From the NCBI GenBank assembly GCA_947495975.1, contig CANMBE010000005.1, positions 62,001 through 126,000 of the forward strand: 64,000 nucleotides of DNA, in the 5' to 3' direction. The DNA comes from Ignavibacteria bacterium (lineage in GTDB: Bacteria > Bacteroidota > Ignavibacteria > Kapaibacteriales > Kapaibacteriaceae). The notes under the pieces are model-generated. The model did no database searches. It had not been told where the DNA came from and worked only from the letters and a program-made list of their open reading frames with translations. Positions 55,612 to 64,000 of the stretch are shown in pieces (positions within the stretch are counted from its first letter, which is position 1; each line of letters begins with the position of its first letter). A program made the position numbers and the translations under genes.

Positions 55612-57596
55612 TTGTGGAAATAAACTCCCCGTGGAAGCCCATCTAGCGTAGTGCCTACGCACTTGCCAAGGATGTCATAGTAGAGTCGTTGTCTTGCAGT
55701 ACGTGATTGTGAAGGGTCAAAGAGGCGCAGTTGTGGATCAAGGCAGACATCTAGCGTAATAACTTTTCCTTGAACGATCGTCGTCTTGATGTTTACCGTG
55801 TCAGAAGCACCAGTCTGCCATAAGATATTGCTGAGTGTTGACGTTGTTACTGTGTCATGGCCAAGTGCATGACGTCCAGGAACAACACATACAGTATCGC
55901 CAACATCAAGAGAGTCAAATGCAAAAGTAAAAGGGACTGCTCCTTGAAGCGTAGATGGATCAGCAATGAGAGCAACGTTTGGGATATAGGTAGTGAGGTC
56001 CATGTTTACTGTGCCCGATAAAACAGCAGCACCTGAAAGCCGTAGGTCAACAACATTGTTGATGCTGTCCACTATTGCAACGATCGTATCAACATCTCCT
56101 GCTCTACCAGCAACGTTAAGAACCTTAAGTGTTACCGATGGAATGTATAATCTTTCAAACGCCATGCCGCCGGTATATCCATAGGATTCAGCTGGACCAT
56201 AGCCGTAAATTATAATGCCGAATGTGCTATCGCATGTTAGTGCATGTGGGCCTGCTGAAACATCGAGGTGCACGTAGCCATGGGTAGTTCCTGCAATGGC
56301 TGTTAATGCAGGTGTAGGTGCACCATCGATGAGCAATGTTGATGCGCCCGCCAAAGGCAACACACAGGTGATTTGGTGCTGTGTGTAAAATGGAGTACCT
56401 GTAACGATGGGTTCAATGTTTACAACGCGATACGAAGACAAAAACTGTTCTATCGGAGGCATGACGATGAGGGAGGGATCGCCTGATTTATTGACGCCAC
56501 CGCTGCCCCTGTTGGCGGATCTGTCAATGATGGTTGCCAGGACAGGCTTCGAAGAGACGATATCACGTGCAATACCTAGCGCTAGATCTCGAAACTTGCC
56601 TGCATCTATTCTAAAGGGGGCTTGACCATTTACCTGAACAAGAGTGCTATCCTCAGCAGCCAATATCCTGCACACCGTTACATCGGTTGTGCCAGCAGAA
56701 AAGAAATCATTGGATCGGCGCAACGGAGGAACAATGATTCTCTTCCCCCACGTATCAATACTTGGAATTTGCTCAACTAAGCAGTCACGCGAAGCAATCT
56801 CGCTTAGTATTGGAACCTGAGCTCGAAGATGAGAAGAGATGAGACAGATTGGCTTCGTAGAGACAACTCTGCTCCCCGTAAGATCGTCGTTCTGTCTTGT
56901 TTCTGTTACCCGAGCCTGTAGGAGATATGATTGTCCTTGATTGAGCGTTACCGTTCTTCGAGAGCCGGAAGCAACTGCCGAAAGATTCTCGCTTAGATCA
57001 ATGGTTATGTCTGTGCCGTCTTCTGTAGCCACGAGAACAAATTGACTCGGATATGCCTCGCTAAACGAGGTTCTAATGACAGTTCCAAACAATCTGGTTG
57101 TATCAGCAACTGCCGTAGATGCATACGTGGAGACACGATACGACGTACCTAGTGCGTCAGTTGGTAGGACAAGCCAAGCGTCGCTCGTATTCACATCACG
57201 CATCACGGCGTACACAGATACATCTTCGGATGTGGTGATATGAATGCTCATTGGCATCACTCGTTCGCAATCATTGGTTGCACCATTGGGGCTGGTTACA
57301 CCAACGAGCTCGTATGGAGTAGCATTGTATCGAAACTCCCACACTACAGCTCCCGGAACGCGAACACTTCGTGAATCCAGTGTTCCATTGCGAGCGCGAG
57401 CGTCAATGCGGACGTCGGTAACACCATCGCAATTGATCATTAGAGATACAATCGCCGCCGAAGACCCACCGTTGTGATCATTTGGGGGGATGGCCAGCCA
57501 AAAATCTTTTCCTCTACTATCTCGCACTCCTTGACTGTGTGCGTCTACCAGAGACGCACATAGTAGCGCGACAATAAAAATCAGCCTTGTTGCCAT
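55608..57596 (-). CDS. Exported IgGFc-binding-like protein with C-terminal sorting-like segment
   Basis: A 662-residue protein with a signal peptide (about 1-20). The front half matches the IgGFc-binding protein N-terminal-like domain found in many secreted bacterial proteins: GKDFWLAIPPND, then MPMSIHITTSEDVSVYAVMRD and PSQFVLVATEDGTDITID. The C-terminus ends RQRLYYDILGKCVGTTLDGLPRGVYFHK, a short version of a type A sorting domain that stops right after GVYF. I chose the ATG at 57596 (the frame opens at 57617); it overlaps the upstream glycosyltransferase by 16 nt. Confidence 0.82.
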   Translation of the reverse strand: MATRLIFIVALLCASLVDAHSQGVRDSRGKDFWLAIPPNDHNGGSSAAIVSLMINCDGVTDVRIDARARNGTLDSRSVRVPGAVVWEFRYNATPYELVGVTSPNGATNDCERVMPMSIHITTSEDVSVYAVMRDVNTSDAWLVLPTDALGTSYRVSTYASTAVADTTRLFGTVIRTSFSEAYPSQFVLVATEDGTDITIDLSENLSAVASGSRRTVTLNQGQSYLLQARVTETRQNDDLTGSRVVSTKPICLISSHLRAQVPILSEIASRDCLVEQIPSIDTWGKRIIVPPLRRSNDFFSAGTTDVTVCRILAAEDSTLVQVNGQAPFRIDAGKFRDLALGIARDIVSSKPVLATIIDRSANRGSGGVNKSGDPSLIVMPPIEQFLSSYRVVNIEPIVTGTPFYTQHQITCVLPLAGASTLLIDGAPTPALTAIAGTTHGYVHLDVSAGPHALTCDSTFGIIIYGYGPAESYGYTGGMAFERLYIPSVTLKVLNVAGRAGDVDTIVAIVDSINNVVDLRLSGAAVLSGTVNMDLTTYIPNVALIADPSTLQGAVPFTFAFDSLDVGDTVCVVPGRHALGHDTVTTSTLSNILWQTGASDTVNIKTTIVQGKVITLDVCLDPQLRLFDPSQSRTARQRLYYDILGKCVGTTLDGLPRGVYFHK

Positions 57597-58699
57597 GTAG
57601 AGATTGTCTGTTCGCACAATTCAAGCATCTGCTCTGCACTTCTGTCCCACGTAAACGAAGAGGCCCAATGGACAGCCCCCTCACTTAACATATCTCGCAG
57701 ATTAGTATCCGTTAATATTCGAGTGATGCTGCCTGCAAGATGCTCAATGTTTCCGTATGGATACAGAAGCCCAGAAACACCATTACTTACCGAATCTCGC
57801 AGTCCAGGTACGTCTGCGCTCAGCACTGGTGTACCACAAGCGTTGGCCTCCATGTTGGTAATTCCCCAGCCCTCTTTAACCGATGGGTTTACCGCAACAT
57901 GTGCCTTGCTGAGGAGCTCTATTTTTTCTGGTCCGGATACCCAACCTCGGAAAGAAACCACATCTTTAAGTCCCATCTCTTGTACGAGTGCTTCTAAATG
58001 GGGCAGATCATCACCACGGCCGATAATCTGAAGCTGTGCCGTAGGTACGTCTTTGTGCACAAGCGTAAATGCCTTGATTACGTGGTCAACGGACTTGTAC
58101 CGTTTTAGTCGTCCAAAGTATACAGCCGTTGGTCGTTCAGCTTTTGCACCAACATGCATTGGAAATTCTGTTGGTTCAATTCCATTGTGAATCACATGTA
58201 AATGGGAGGGGGCTAATCCTAACTCGGTACACTCCTGCTTTGTGCTATCAGAGACAACAGAGATTGGAGTGTTTCGATAGACACGTGGTATGCGTCGCTC
58301 AAAGAACGACACGTATGTTCCAGCGATCAATCCAGCCTCTGAGAAAATACTTCCACCAAAAAGATGGTGGATGATTCCCAAGATTGGACGCTTGATAAAG
58401 AGCGGCGACATAAACGGAAGCTTATTGATATCGTCGATAACAATATCTGGTTTAAGCCCCTTACCCTCCGAATGCCACCACAACGGAACCGTATAGTTAA
58501 ATGTAGAACGACGTCCTCTTCGGATCACGTGGATTCCGTCGAGAACTTCAGATTCAGCAGCCCCTTCAAACCCGCAAGAAAGCAGACTTACTGAATGCCC
58601 CATGCGTGCAATTCGTCCAAAAATCTCATGCAGGTGCGTTTCTGCACCACCGGCTTCTGGATGCTTTCTGTCTTGCCAATTAAGAATGAGCAGACGCAT
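57581..58699 (-). CDS. Glycosyltransferase, GT4 family
   Basis: A 372-residue GT-B enzyme: N-terminal LILNWQDRKHPEAGGAE donor/acceptor start and C-terminal donor site YFGRLKRYKSVDHVIKAF, VNPSVKEGWGITNMEANACGTPVLS and GVSGLLYPYG. It fits mannosyl- or glucosyl-type GT4 enzymes. It is embedded in an operon of surface proteins; its start shares bases with the stop of the OmpA gene (TAATG at 58701-58697). It may glycosylate a surface glycan or protein of this operon. Confidence 0.9.
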   Translation of the reverse strand: MRLLILNWQDRKHPEAGGAETHLHEIFGRIARMGHSVSLLSCGFEGAAESEVLDGIHVIRRGRRSTFNYTVPLWWHSEGKGLKPDIVIDDINKLPFMSPLFIKRPILGIIHHLFGGSIFSEAGLIAGTYVSFFERRIPRVYRNTPISVVSDSTKQECTELGLAPSHLHVIHNGIEPTEFPMHVGAKAERPTAVYFGRLKRYKSVDHVIKAFTLVHKDVPTAQLQIIGRGDDLPHLEALVQEMGLKDVVSFRGWVSGPEKIELLSKAHVAVNPSVKEGWGITNMEANACGTPVLSADVPGLRDSVSNGVSGLLYPYGNIEHLAGSITRILTDTNLRDMLSEGAVHWASSFTWDRSAEQMLELCEQTISTWQQG

Positions 58700-60744
58700 T
58701 AGCGCAGAGGAGTCTCCACCATAACTTCTACAGTGCGAGAATAGAACCGACTCTCGGGAGTAGTGTTGTCATAGAGTGGAAGTCTTTCTCCAAGACCAAC
58801 GATTGTTGCATTGGTTACACCCAGCGCACTGGCTACAGCCTTTGCGCGTTGTTCGCTCAGCTTCTGGTTGTAGTCGTCTGCGCCAGATCTATCTGTATAG
58901 CCAACAATTTTGACTTGTGCATTCGTCTTGATTCGACTCTTTATGTTGCTAACGATAGCCTGACTTTCAGAAGAAAGCTCGGACTTATCAAAAGCAAAAA
59001 GTATCAGCGAATATCTGTCAACAGTTTTGTCTGTTCCGCCTGAGCGCTTCTTGTCTTCGAGTGTGATTTCACTCACAGGAATAGTCTTGTTCTCAGATGG
59101 TACGATGTTGCCAGTAGAATCTTGAACAACGAGCATGTATTCAATATTTCTCGTACCACGAGGAATGAATCCACTTTGTTCTGCAACGCGCCAATCAACA
59201 GATGCCGGGATTGGATCCGCATCATGGAATGTGCGGATGATACGCTCGTCTTCTGAAACAAACACTGTCCATGAAGAAATGGGTATCTGTGGATCGATTG
59301 ATGGCATAAATCTCATACCAGTAGGCTCAAACACACGCATAGTGTCGAGCGAGGTAACAGACGATATAATGCTTGGATCTGAGGACGAAATCTCTACACG
59401 CCGGTTCTCGGCCTGTCCGTCCGTTTCAGTTGATTTGGATGGAGCGGCTGGTAATCCTCTCATCTCGGTTGCGATGCGATCAGCGTTGATACCCCACGTG
59501 TTCACGAGATATGACTTTACTGTGATGGCACGTTGTTGCGAGAGATTTCCTGCACTCTTGTCTTCTGTGTCATCAGTGCAACCGGTAACCACGATTGATG
59601 CGTTTGGCGATTCGCTCATTCGCTTGCCGATAATGTTGAGCATTTGTCGGTATGTAACAAGAGCATCGAGGTTATAAAAGTTCTCAAGTGAATAATTATC
59701 TACCTGATCTTGCGATAGTTGATGATACCGCGTGGCAAGAGCTGCTGAGTTCTTATCAAAAAATACATATGGCAAAAGGGGTCGCACGCGAGTAGAAGCG
59801 AATTCTTCAATTCGCAGACCCTGCGATGAACTTGTGCGTCCATCTTCAGTGATCCCTGTTACCGTGATGTTAGAGACAAACGCAACACCAGGTGCATCCT
59901 TGGTAGGAAGTGGCGTGCGGCGTGCTACGTCATACAGCTGGTATTCATCAAGCGAGTCTTCAACGTCTGGTGGAACAAATGTGAGTGCAAGGCCAAATCG
60001 AATATGCTGCACCTTCCATGACACATCATTGACGAGATCAAACGGCGAAATAGTGAACAACAGTTCTGGGCTGAGGAACATTGTGCGATCAGTGTTCAAC
60101 GGCAGGTCATACGAGGCGCCAAGTGTTAATCCCAATGCAAGGGCATTGACGGCAGCGATGTCGCCACTGACAACATTGCGCGTACGACGTCCAGTTTCAA
60201 AGGTTCCATTGAGAGGCTGCACGAGTGTTTCACTCTGGTCATAGGTTGCGGCTACACGATATCCTGCCATGATGCCGGCACGTAGCGAGAGATCGTCTGA
60301 AAGTTTATAACCCACCATAGGCTCTACACTCATTTGTGTAAATGAACCCGTCAGTGCATAATTGATTTCAGCATTTGTCGTTGAGCCATCAGCAAGAACA
60401 ACTGGCAAAATTTGCGATTTCGTCATGTCAACTGAATACGAACCGTAGTGCATACGCATGTCTAGCAGCCACGTTGTGTTGATTGGTGTTATGTAGAGAA
60501 TTCCCGCAAAGAAGCCAAGGCCTGTGCCGCCAGTAAACTCTGGACAACAATTTGGTACGTCCGGAAGTTGCGAAAACGATGAGCCGTGCATTCCAAGAGA
60601 CACGTTACCGAATCCGCCAATTCGTGGCTTCTTCAATATGTCCGATGATTGGGCAACAGCTGAAGGAATTGAACAACACGTAAGAAGAAGGATTACAAAG
60701 CAGTTTTGTGCTAGGCGCTGGAGTTGATTCATTGTCTTATACAT
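58699..60744 (-). CDS. Outer-membrane protein with two tandem OmpA domains
   Basis: A 681-residue exported protein (signal peptide about 1-32). Residues 40-260 are beta-rich and probably form an outer-membrane barrel. Two OmpA C-terminal (peptidoglycan-binding) domains follow: 325-453 (FFDKNSAAL, TGCTDDTEDKSAGNLSQQRA, NRRVEI) and 575-681 (FAFDKSELSSES, GYTDRSGADDYNQKLSEQRA, SRTVEV), separated by a 120-residue spacer. One OmpA domain is the rule. The start shares bases with the upstream stop (TAATG). It would anchor the surface proteins of this operon to the cell wall. Confidence 0.88.
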   Translation of the reverse strand: MYKTMNQLQRLAQNCFVILLLTCCSIPSAVAQSSDILKKPRIGGFGNVSLGMHGSSFSQLPDVPNCCPEFTGGTGLGFFAGILYITPINTTWLLDMRMHYGSYSVDMTKSQILPVVLADGSTTNAEINYALTGSFTQMSVEPMVGYKLSDDLSLRAGIMAGYRVAATYDQSETLVQPLNGTFETGRRTRNVVSGDIAAVNALALGLTLGASYDLPLNTDRTMFLSPELLFTISPFDLVNDVSWKVQHIRFGLALTFVPPDVEDSLDEYQLYDVARRTPLPTKDAPGVAFVSNITVTGITEDGRTSSSQGLRIEEFASTRVRPLLPYVFFDKNSAALATRYHQLSQDQVDNYSLENFYNLDALVTYRQMLNIIGKRMSESPNASIVVTGCTDDTEDKSAGNLSQQRAITVKSYLVNTWGINADRIATEMRGLPAAPSKSTETDGQAENRRVEISSSDPSIISSVTSLDTMRVFEPTGMRFMPSIDPQIPISSWTVFVSEDERIIRTFHDADPIPASVDWRVAEQSGFIPRGTRNIEYMLVVQDSTGNIVPSENKTIPVSEITLEDKKRSGGTDKTVDRYSLILFAFDKSELSSESQAIVSNIKSRIKTNAQVKIVGYTDRSGADDYNQKLSEQRAKAVASALGVTNATIVGLGERLPLYDNTTPESRFYSRTVEVMVETPLR

Positions 60745-63700
60745 TAGCGCACCACCTCGAAACGTTCAACGATGCGTTGTGATGGAGTTGTCATTACCAA
60801 ATAATACGAGCCATTAGGAATTGTTGTTAGGTCGATAGGGATGTACCATGCGCCCCCTTGCATAACTCTATCAGCGATGATAGATACAACGCGACCAGTA
60901 AGATCAACAAGTTGCACCGTAGTGCGTCCTGCTTCAATAGTTGTGAGTGCAGCGGTCGTAGAACCAGAAGCTGGCAGGGGAGCCACTCTTATTCCTGCAC
61001 CAGCGGGCGCTAACTGAAAAAGTCGTGCTCCGCCTTCTCTACAGATGTCTGAGATAATCACGCCTCCATCAACTCGTTTGATCTCAAGTGTGTCTGCAAG
61101 TACTAATGAATCGATGTGGATGGCAGACAACGTGTCATTTCCCCACGACGTGTTGAAGTGTAACGTGGTTGCCAAGGAATCAGTTGTTGGGATTTGAATA
61201 GTGATCGGTATCAAGCGCATACCATCGGGGCGGAACGTTCCCATCGGTGTTCCCGATGTGGGCGTAAGAATTGTTCCATTAACGAGTAGCTGCATATCGA
61301 GCTGTGTAACGCTCGTGCGATCAAAATTCACTTTGTTGGAAATGTAGACTGGCACGGCAACTTCCTGGCCTGTTGTTGCGCTTACCGTACTAATTCGAAG
61401 CGTAGCACTAATGTTACTCTTCACAGTTGCGATCATGCGAAGTGGCTCTGTGGTCCTACAAACGGAATCAACAAAATTAAATGTGTTGTCATATGTAGTG
61501 CCAGCACTTCCTCCCAAAAAGCGAACAGTAAATTCTGATCGCGCACCTGGTTGCGTTACCTCAGGAAGAATGTTTTCTATGCTAAATCGACCAATCGTAA
61601 TTGGATTTCGAGGCCATCGCAAAGCAACGGTACCGGTATTGAGAATGAGCAAACGCTCAAGCGATTCTTGACCTTCTATGACATTTGAAAAATCCACGAC
61701 TGTGCGCGACAATTCGAATCCAACTGAATCTCTCCGAGCTGAAATAGGCACCACGCTTCTACCATTAACGGCATTAAGTGCGCTAGAGGCGAAAACAACT
61801 TTTGCATCCTTCGGTCCATTTGACGTTGGATTAAATGAGACAGTGAAGATAATAGACTCAGCAGGGTCAAGCTTTATCGGGAATGATGACGGTGGCGTGG
61901 CAGAAAACTCATTTGCATTGCGACCTTCAATGCCTGCGTAGTAGATCTGCATTTGCGTATTACCAATATTGCTAACCTGAACAGGTTGTGACCCGCCGAC
62001 ACTAACACATGGGTCAGTTGGGTACAACAATGCTATGGTGGTTGCGATTCGCCCGTCTCCCGTGCCTTCGCCATAGAGCCGCACACGGATTGGCGCCCCA
62101 CTTTGTAATTCGAGCACAAGCTCGGATGCAAACCGGCCAAAGTCTATCGGCTCAAATCGTACAACAATTGATCGAGACTGACCAGGAGTAAGAGTGAATG
62201 CTCCACCACCAGACTGGATTGAAAACTGATTTGCCTGAGGACCATTGAGTGAAACAGTATTAACATTCACTGGCTGTGTGGCACCTTGAGGCATTCGAAT
62301 ATTGATGACCGTATCTACAACAGCCTGATTGGAAACGCGACGTCCATAGTTGATGACAACCGGAGAGATAAGGCTAGGATTAACACCATTGCCCGTCACA
62401 CGCACGCGCACTATGCCTGTTCCCGTTACTACATCTATGTCTGCAGTTCGAGGGCCAAGTTGCGTTGGGACAAAAGAAACGTCGAATCGTAATGGTTCTG
62501 TAGAGGTAATTGTTGGTGGGAACGATGTTGTAAGCAGCCCAAAGTCATTAAGGTCTCCACTTACCATCGTAGCATTGAGAATACGGAGTGGTGCCAACCC
62601 TGTAGCCGATACAGCAGAAGCAATCTTATCCGTGCCAGAACCAAGAGCAACGTCTCCCATATCTATCGTTAGGGCAGAGGCTGCCGCTCCGATGATTTTA
62701 AAATCACCATCAGAATCATCTTGTACAGTTCCGATACCATCGAGTGTCCATATTCGCGCAGTAAAGTCTGTTGACGCAGAAGCAGCGCGCTTTCCATCAG
62801 GTGAAAAACGAGCGCCATAGACAAGTCCTTGATGGCCAGCTAATGAGGACTGCATTGCCATGTTGGATGCATCATAGATTTTTGCAGTACCATCGCCGCT
62901 TGCGGCCAGAATGGTGTTTGAGCTTGAAAATTGAAGCCCAAGTATTGCCCCAGAGACAGGCTGACTTGTTAAAAGTTGAGCACCGGAGCTTGCGTCAAAC
63001 AAACCAATAATAAAGTCCGTACCGCCGGCAGCAATTTTGGATTTGTCGCTACTCAATGCAGCTGCATAGATTTTTCCTTGTCTGCCTCCAGAGGAGCATG
63101 TTGTAATGATATCGAGAGTATTAACATCTCGCAGCGTAGCCTTCGTGCCTTCCGCTATTGCCATTACATCGCCACTTTGAGCAATATCTATATCATACAC
63201 TGGGCCTTCTTCCACGATCTTTGAGAAGATTGGTAGCCAGGTTGATGTTGAAATCACTGTGATACCTCGGGGCGTGCCCACAAGAAGCTGTTGACCATTT
63301 GGTGTGAATGCTACGCTAAATGCAGTGCCTTCCACTTGAATCGTTGCAATTCGTGCACCGGAGCTATAATCCCAAACTCGGACGGTTCCGTCAAAGCTTC
63401 CTGAAGCAACAAACTTTGTGTTTGGCATTACGTCAAGCGACCAGACCCAATTGGTATGTAGGCCAACAATCTTAATCTGATTTCCATTGAATGCATTCCA
63501 GAGTCGGACTGTGCCGTCATGCCCACCCGTTATAACATTTTGCCCATCTGCAGTAAAGATTGCTGAATACACCGGTTGATCTTGTCCCGACAAGACAATA
63601 ATATTATTTGGATCGATAACCGTACGAGAGATGCGAATGCGAGCTCTATCAGAAACTGTTGGTCCTGGTCTCCACTTGTACGATAAGCCATTTGCAGCTT

Positions 63701-64000
63701 CGGTAAGGGGCTTCCAGTCTACCCCGCTGTTTGTGCTGAGCTCTAATCGAACCACTTCCTGCGGGAGGATATTCGTCCATTGAATCACTGTATCAGTTCC
63801 GGCAACAAAGGTCTCTCCGCCATTTGGCTCTAACAGATGAATCAAGTCACCACGGAAAGGAGAACCCCCTCGCAATGTGATTTGAGGGAGATTGCATGTT
63901 GCAGATGTAAATGTCAATAATCCAATTCGCCCGTTGATAGAGCTAGGGGCATATTGAATTGTGAGATTGACTGATTGTTCTTTTCGAATCGTTAAGGGCA
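60744..64000 (-). CDS. WD40 / ASH-repeat surface protein with sorting domain, 5' end outside the window
   Basis: At least 1084 residues, open to the window edge without a stop; the true start lies beyond 64000 (a TTG at 63917 is not the start). In order: Ig/ASH-like strands, then a Fn3-like segment with PNGGETFVAGTDTVIQW, seven WD40 repeats forming a beta-propeller (GHDGTVRLWN, GSFDGTVRVWD and five more), several ASH/choice-of-anchor domains with repeated FVPTQLGPRTADIDV-type strands, and a C-terminal type IX-like sorting domain ending NGSYYLVMTTPSQRIVERFEVVR. It is probably secreted by the type IX system. The stop overlaps the OmpA start. Confidence 0.85.
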   Translation of the reverse strand, partial: PLTIRKEQSVNLTIQYAPSSINGRIGLLTFTSATCNLPQITLRGGSPFRGDLIHLLEPNGGETFVAGTDTVIQWTNILPQEVVRLELSTNSGVDWKPLTEAANGLSYKWRPGPTVSDRARIRISRTVIDPNNIIVLSGQDQPVYSAIFTADGQNVITGGHDGTVRLWNAFNGNQIKIVGLHTNWVWSLDVMPNTKFVASGSFDGTVRVWDYSSGARIATIQVEGTAFSVAFTPNGQQLLVGTPRGITVISTSTWLPIFSKIVEEGPVYDIDIAQSGDVMAIAEGTKATLRDVNTLDIITTCSSGGRQGKIYAAALSSDKSKIAAGGTDFIIGLFDASSGAQLLTSQPVSGAILGLQFSSSNTILAASGDGTAKIYDASNMAMQSSLAGHQGLVYGARFSPDGKRAASASTDFTARIWTLDGIGTVQDDSDGDFKIIGAAASALTIDMGDVALGSGTDKIASAVSATGLAPLRILNATMVSGDLNDFGLLTTSFPPTITSTEPLRFDVSFVPTQLGPRTADIDVVTGTGIVRVRVTGNGVNPSLISPVVINYGRRVSNQAVVDTVINIRMPQGATQPVNVNTVSLNGPQANQFSIQSGGGAFTLTPGQSRSIVVRFEPIDFGRFASELVLELQSGAPIRVRLYGEGTGDGRIATTIALLYPTDPCVSVGGSQPVQVSNIGNTQMQIYYAGIEGRNANEFSATPPSSFPIKLDPAESIIFTVSFNPTSNGPKDAKVVFASSALNAVNGRSVVPISARRDSVGFELSRTVVDFSNVIEGQESLERLLILNTGTVALRWPRNPITIGRFSIENILPEVTQPGARSEFTVRFLGGSAGTTYDNTFNFVDSVCRTTEPLRMIATVKSNISATLRISTVSATTGQEVAVPVYISNKVNFDRTSVTQLDMQLLVNGTILTPTSGTPMGTFRPDGMRLIPITIQIPTTDSLATTLHFNTSWGNDTLSAIHIDSLVLADTLEIKRVDGGVIISDICREGGARLFQLAPAGAGIRVAPLPASGSTTAALTTIEAGRTTVQLVDLTGRVVSIIADRVMQGGAWYIPIDLTTIPNGSYYLVMTTPSQRIVERFEVVR

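Overview
The window looks like a chromosomal segment of a free-living bacterium of the FCB group, most likely the Chlorobiota/Ignavibacteria/Kapabacteria side of Bacteroidota. This is an inference from gene content: an Alternative Complex III operon, the type IX secretion proteins PorU and PorV, several exported proteins with type IX-like C-terminal sorting domains, a fused alpha/beta TPP dehydrogenase E1, DUF4920 and DUF1573 proteins, and some promoters with a Bacteroidota-like TAnnTTTG element. Coding density is very high, with many ATGA, TAATG and TGATG junctions. I see no phage, insertion sequence, CRISPR array or rRNA.

Layout. 0-3 kb: end of the Alternative Complex III operon (actC partial, actD, actE, actF) closed by a strong terminator. 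3-5.6 kb: lpdA and lipB, then a short non-coding stretch with two tandem DnaA boxes and the promoter of tRNA-Gly(GCC). 5.8-11 kb: porU-porV (type IX sortase and its barrel partner). 11-16.8 kb: DedA protein, P5C dehydrogenase, an exported protein, rplS, cinA, tsaD. 16.9-24.1 kb: glyA and an exported sorting-domain protein on the minus strand, then a fused E1 dehydrogenase, a UvrD-type helicase and a HAD phosphatase. 24.2-30.9 kb: a tolC-tetR-adaptor-RND efflux operon behind a promoter flanked by two matching dyads. 31-33 kb: msrB-truA facing nudix-SRPBCC, with overlapping start codons.

33-45.5 kb is an envelope and polysaccharide region. A minus-strand run (methyltransferase, Wzz-like protein, O-antigen ligase-like protein, PBP2, orphan solute-binding lipoprotein) diverges from two glycosyltransferases across a 12-bp perfect inverted repeat. 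uvrB and a multispan membrane protein follow. 45.5-49.8 kb: queA with a nested-hairpin leader, an M32 carboxypeptidase, a SMUG2-like glycosylase, an unrecognised 76-residue protein with a structured leader and unusual codon use, and a DUF1573 protein. 50-55 kb: tRNA-Thr(CGT), a DUF4920 lipoprotein and a cytochrome c maturation cluster (extended CcmC, CcmD, cysteine-type CcmE, a second small OB-like protein, CcmF). The cluster's last gene overlaps an rRNA pseudouridine synthase by 180 bp on the opposite strand.

54.9-64 kb is one minus-strand operon read toward lower coordinates: a giant WD40/ASH-repeat protein with a sorting domain (its 5' end lies outside the window), a tandem-OmpA outer-membrane protein, a glycosyltransferase, an IgGFc-binding-like exported protein and the pseudouridine synthase. 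All junctions overlap. It is the best candidate for an undescribed multi-protein surface system. The cysteine-type Ccm cluster and the Wzz-ligase-PBP2-lipoprotein run are the next most interesting loci.
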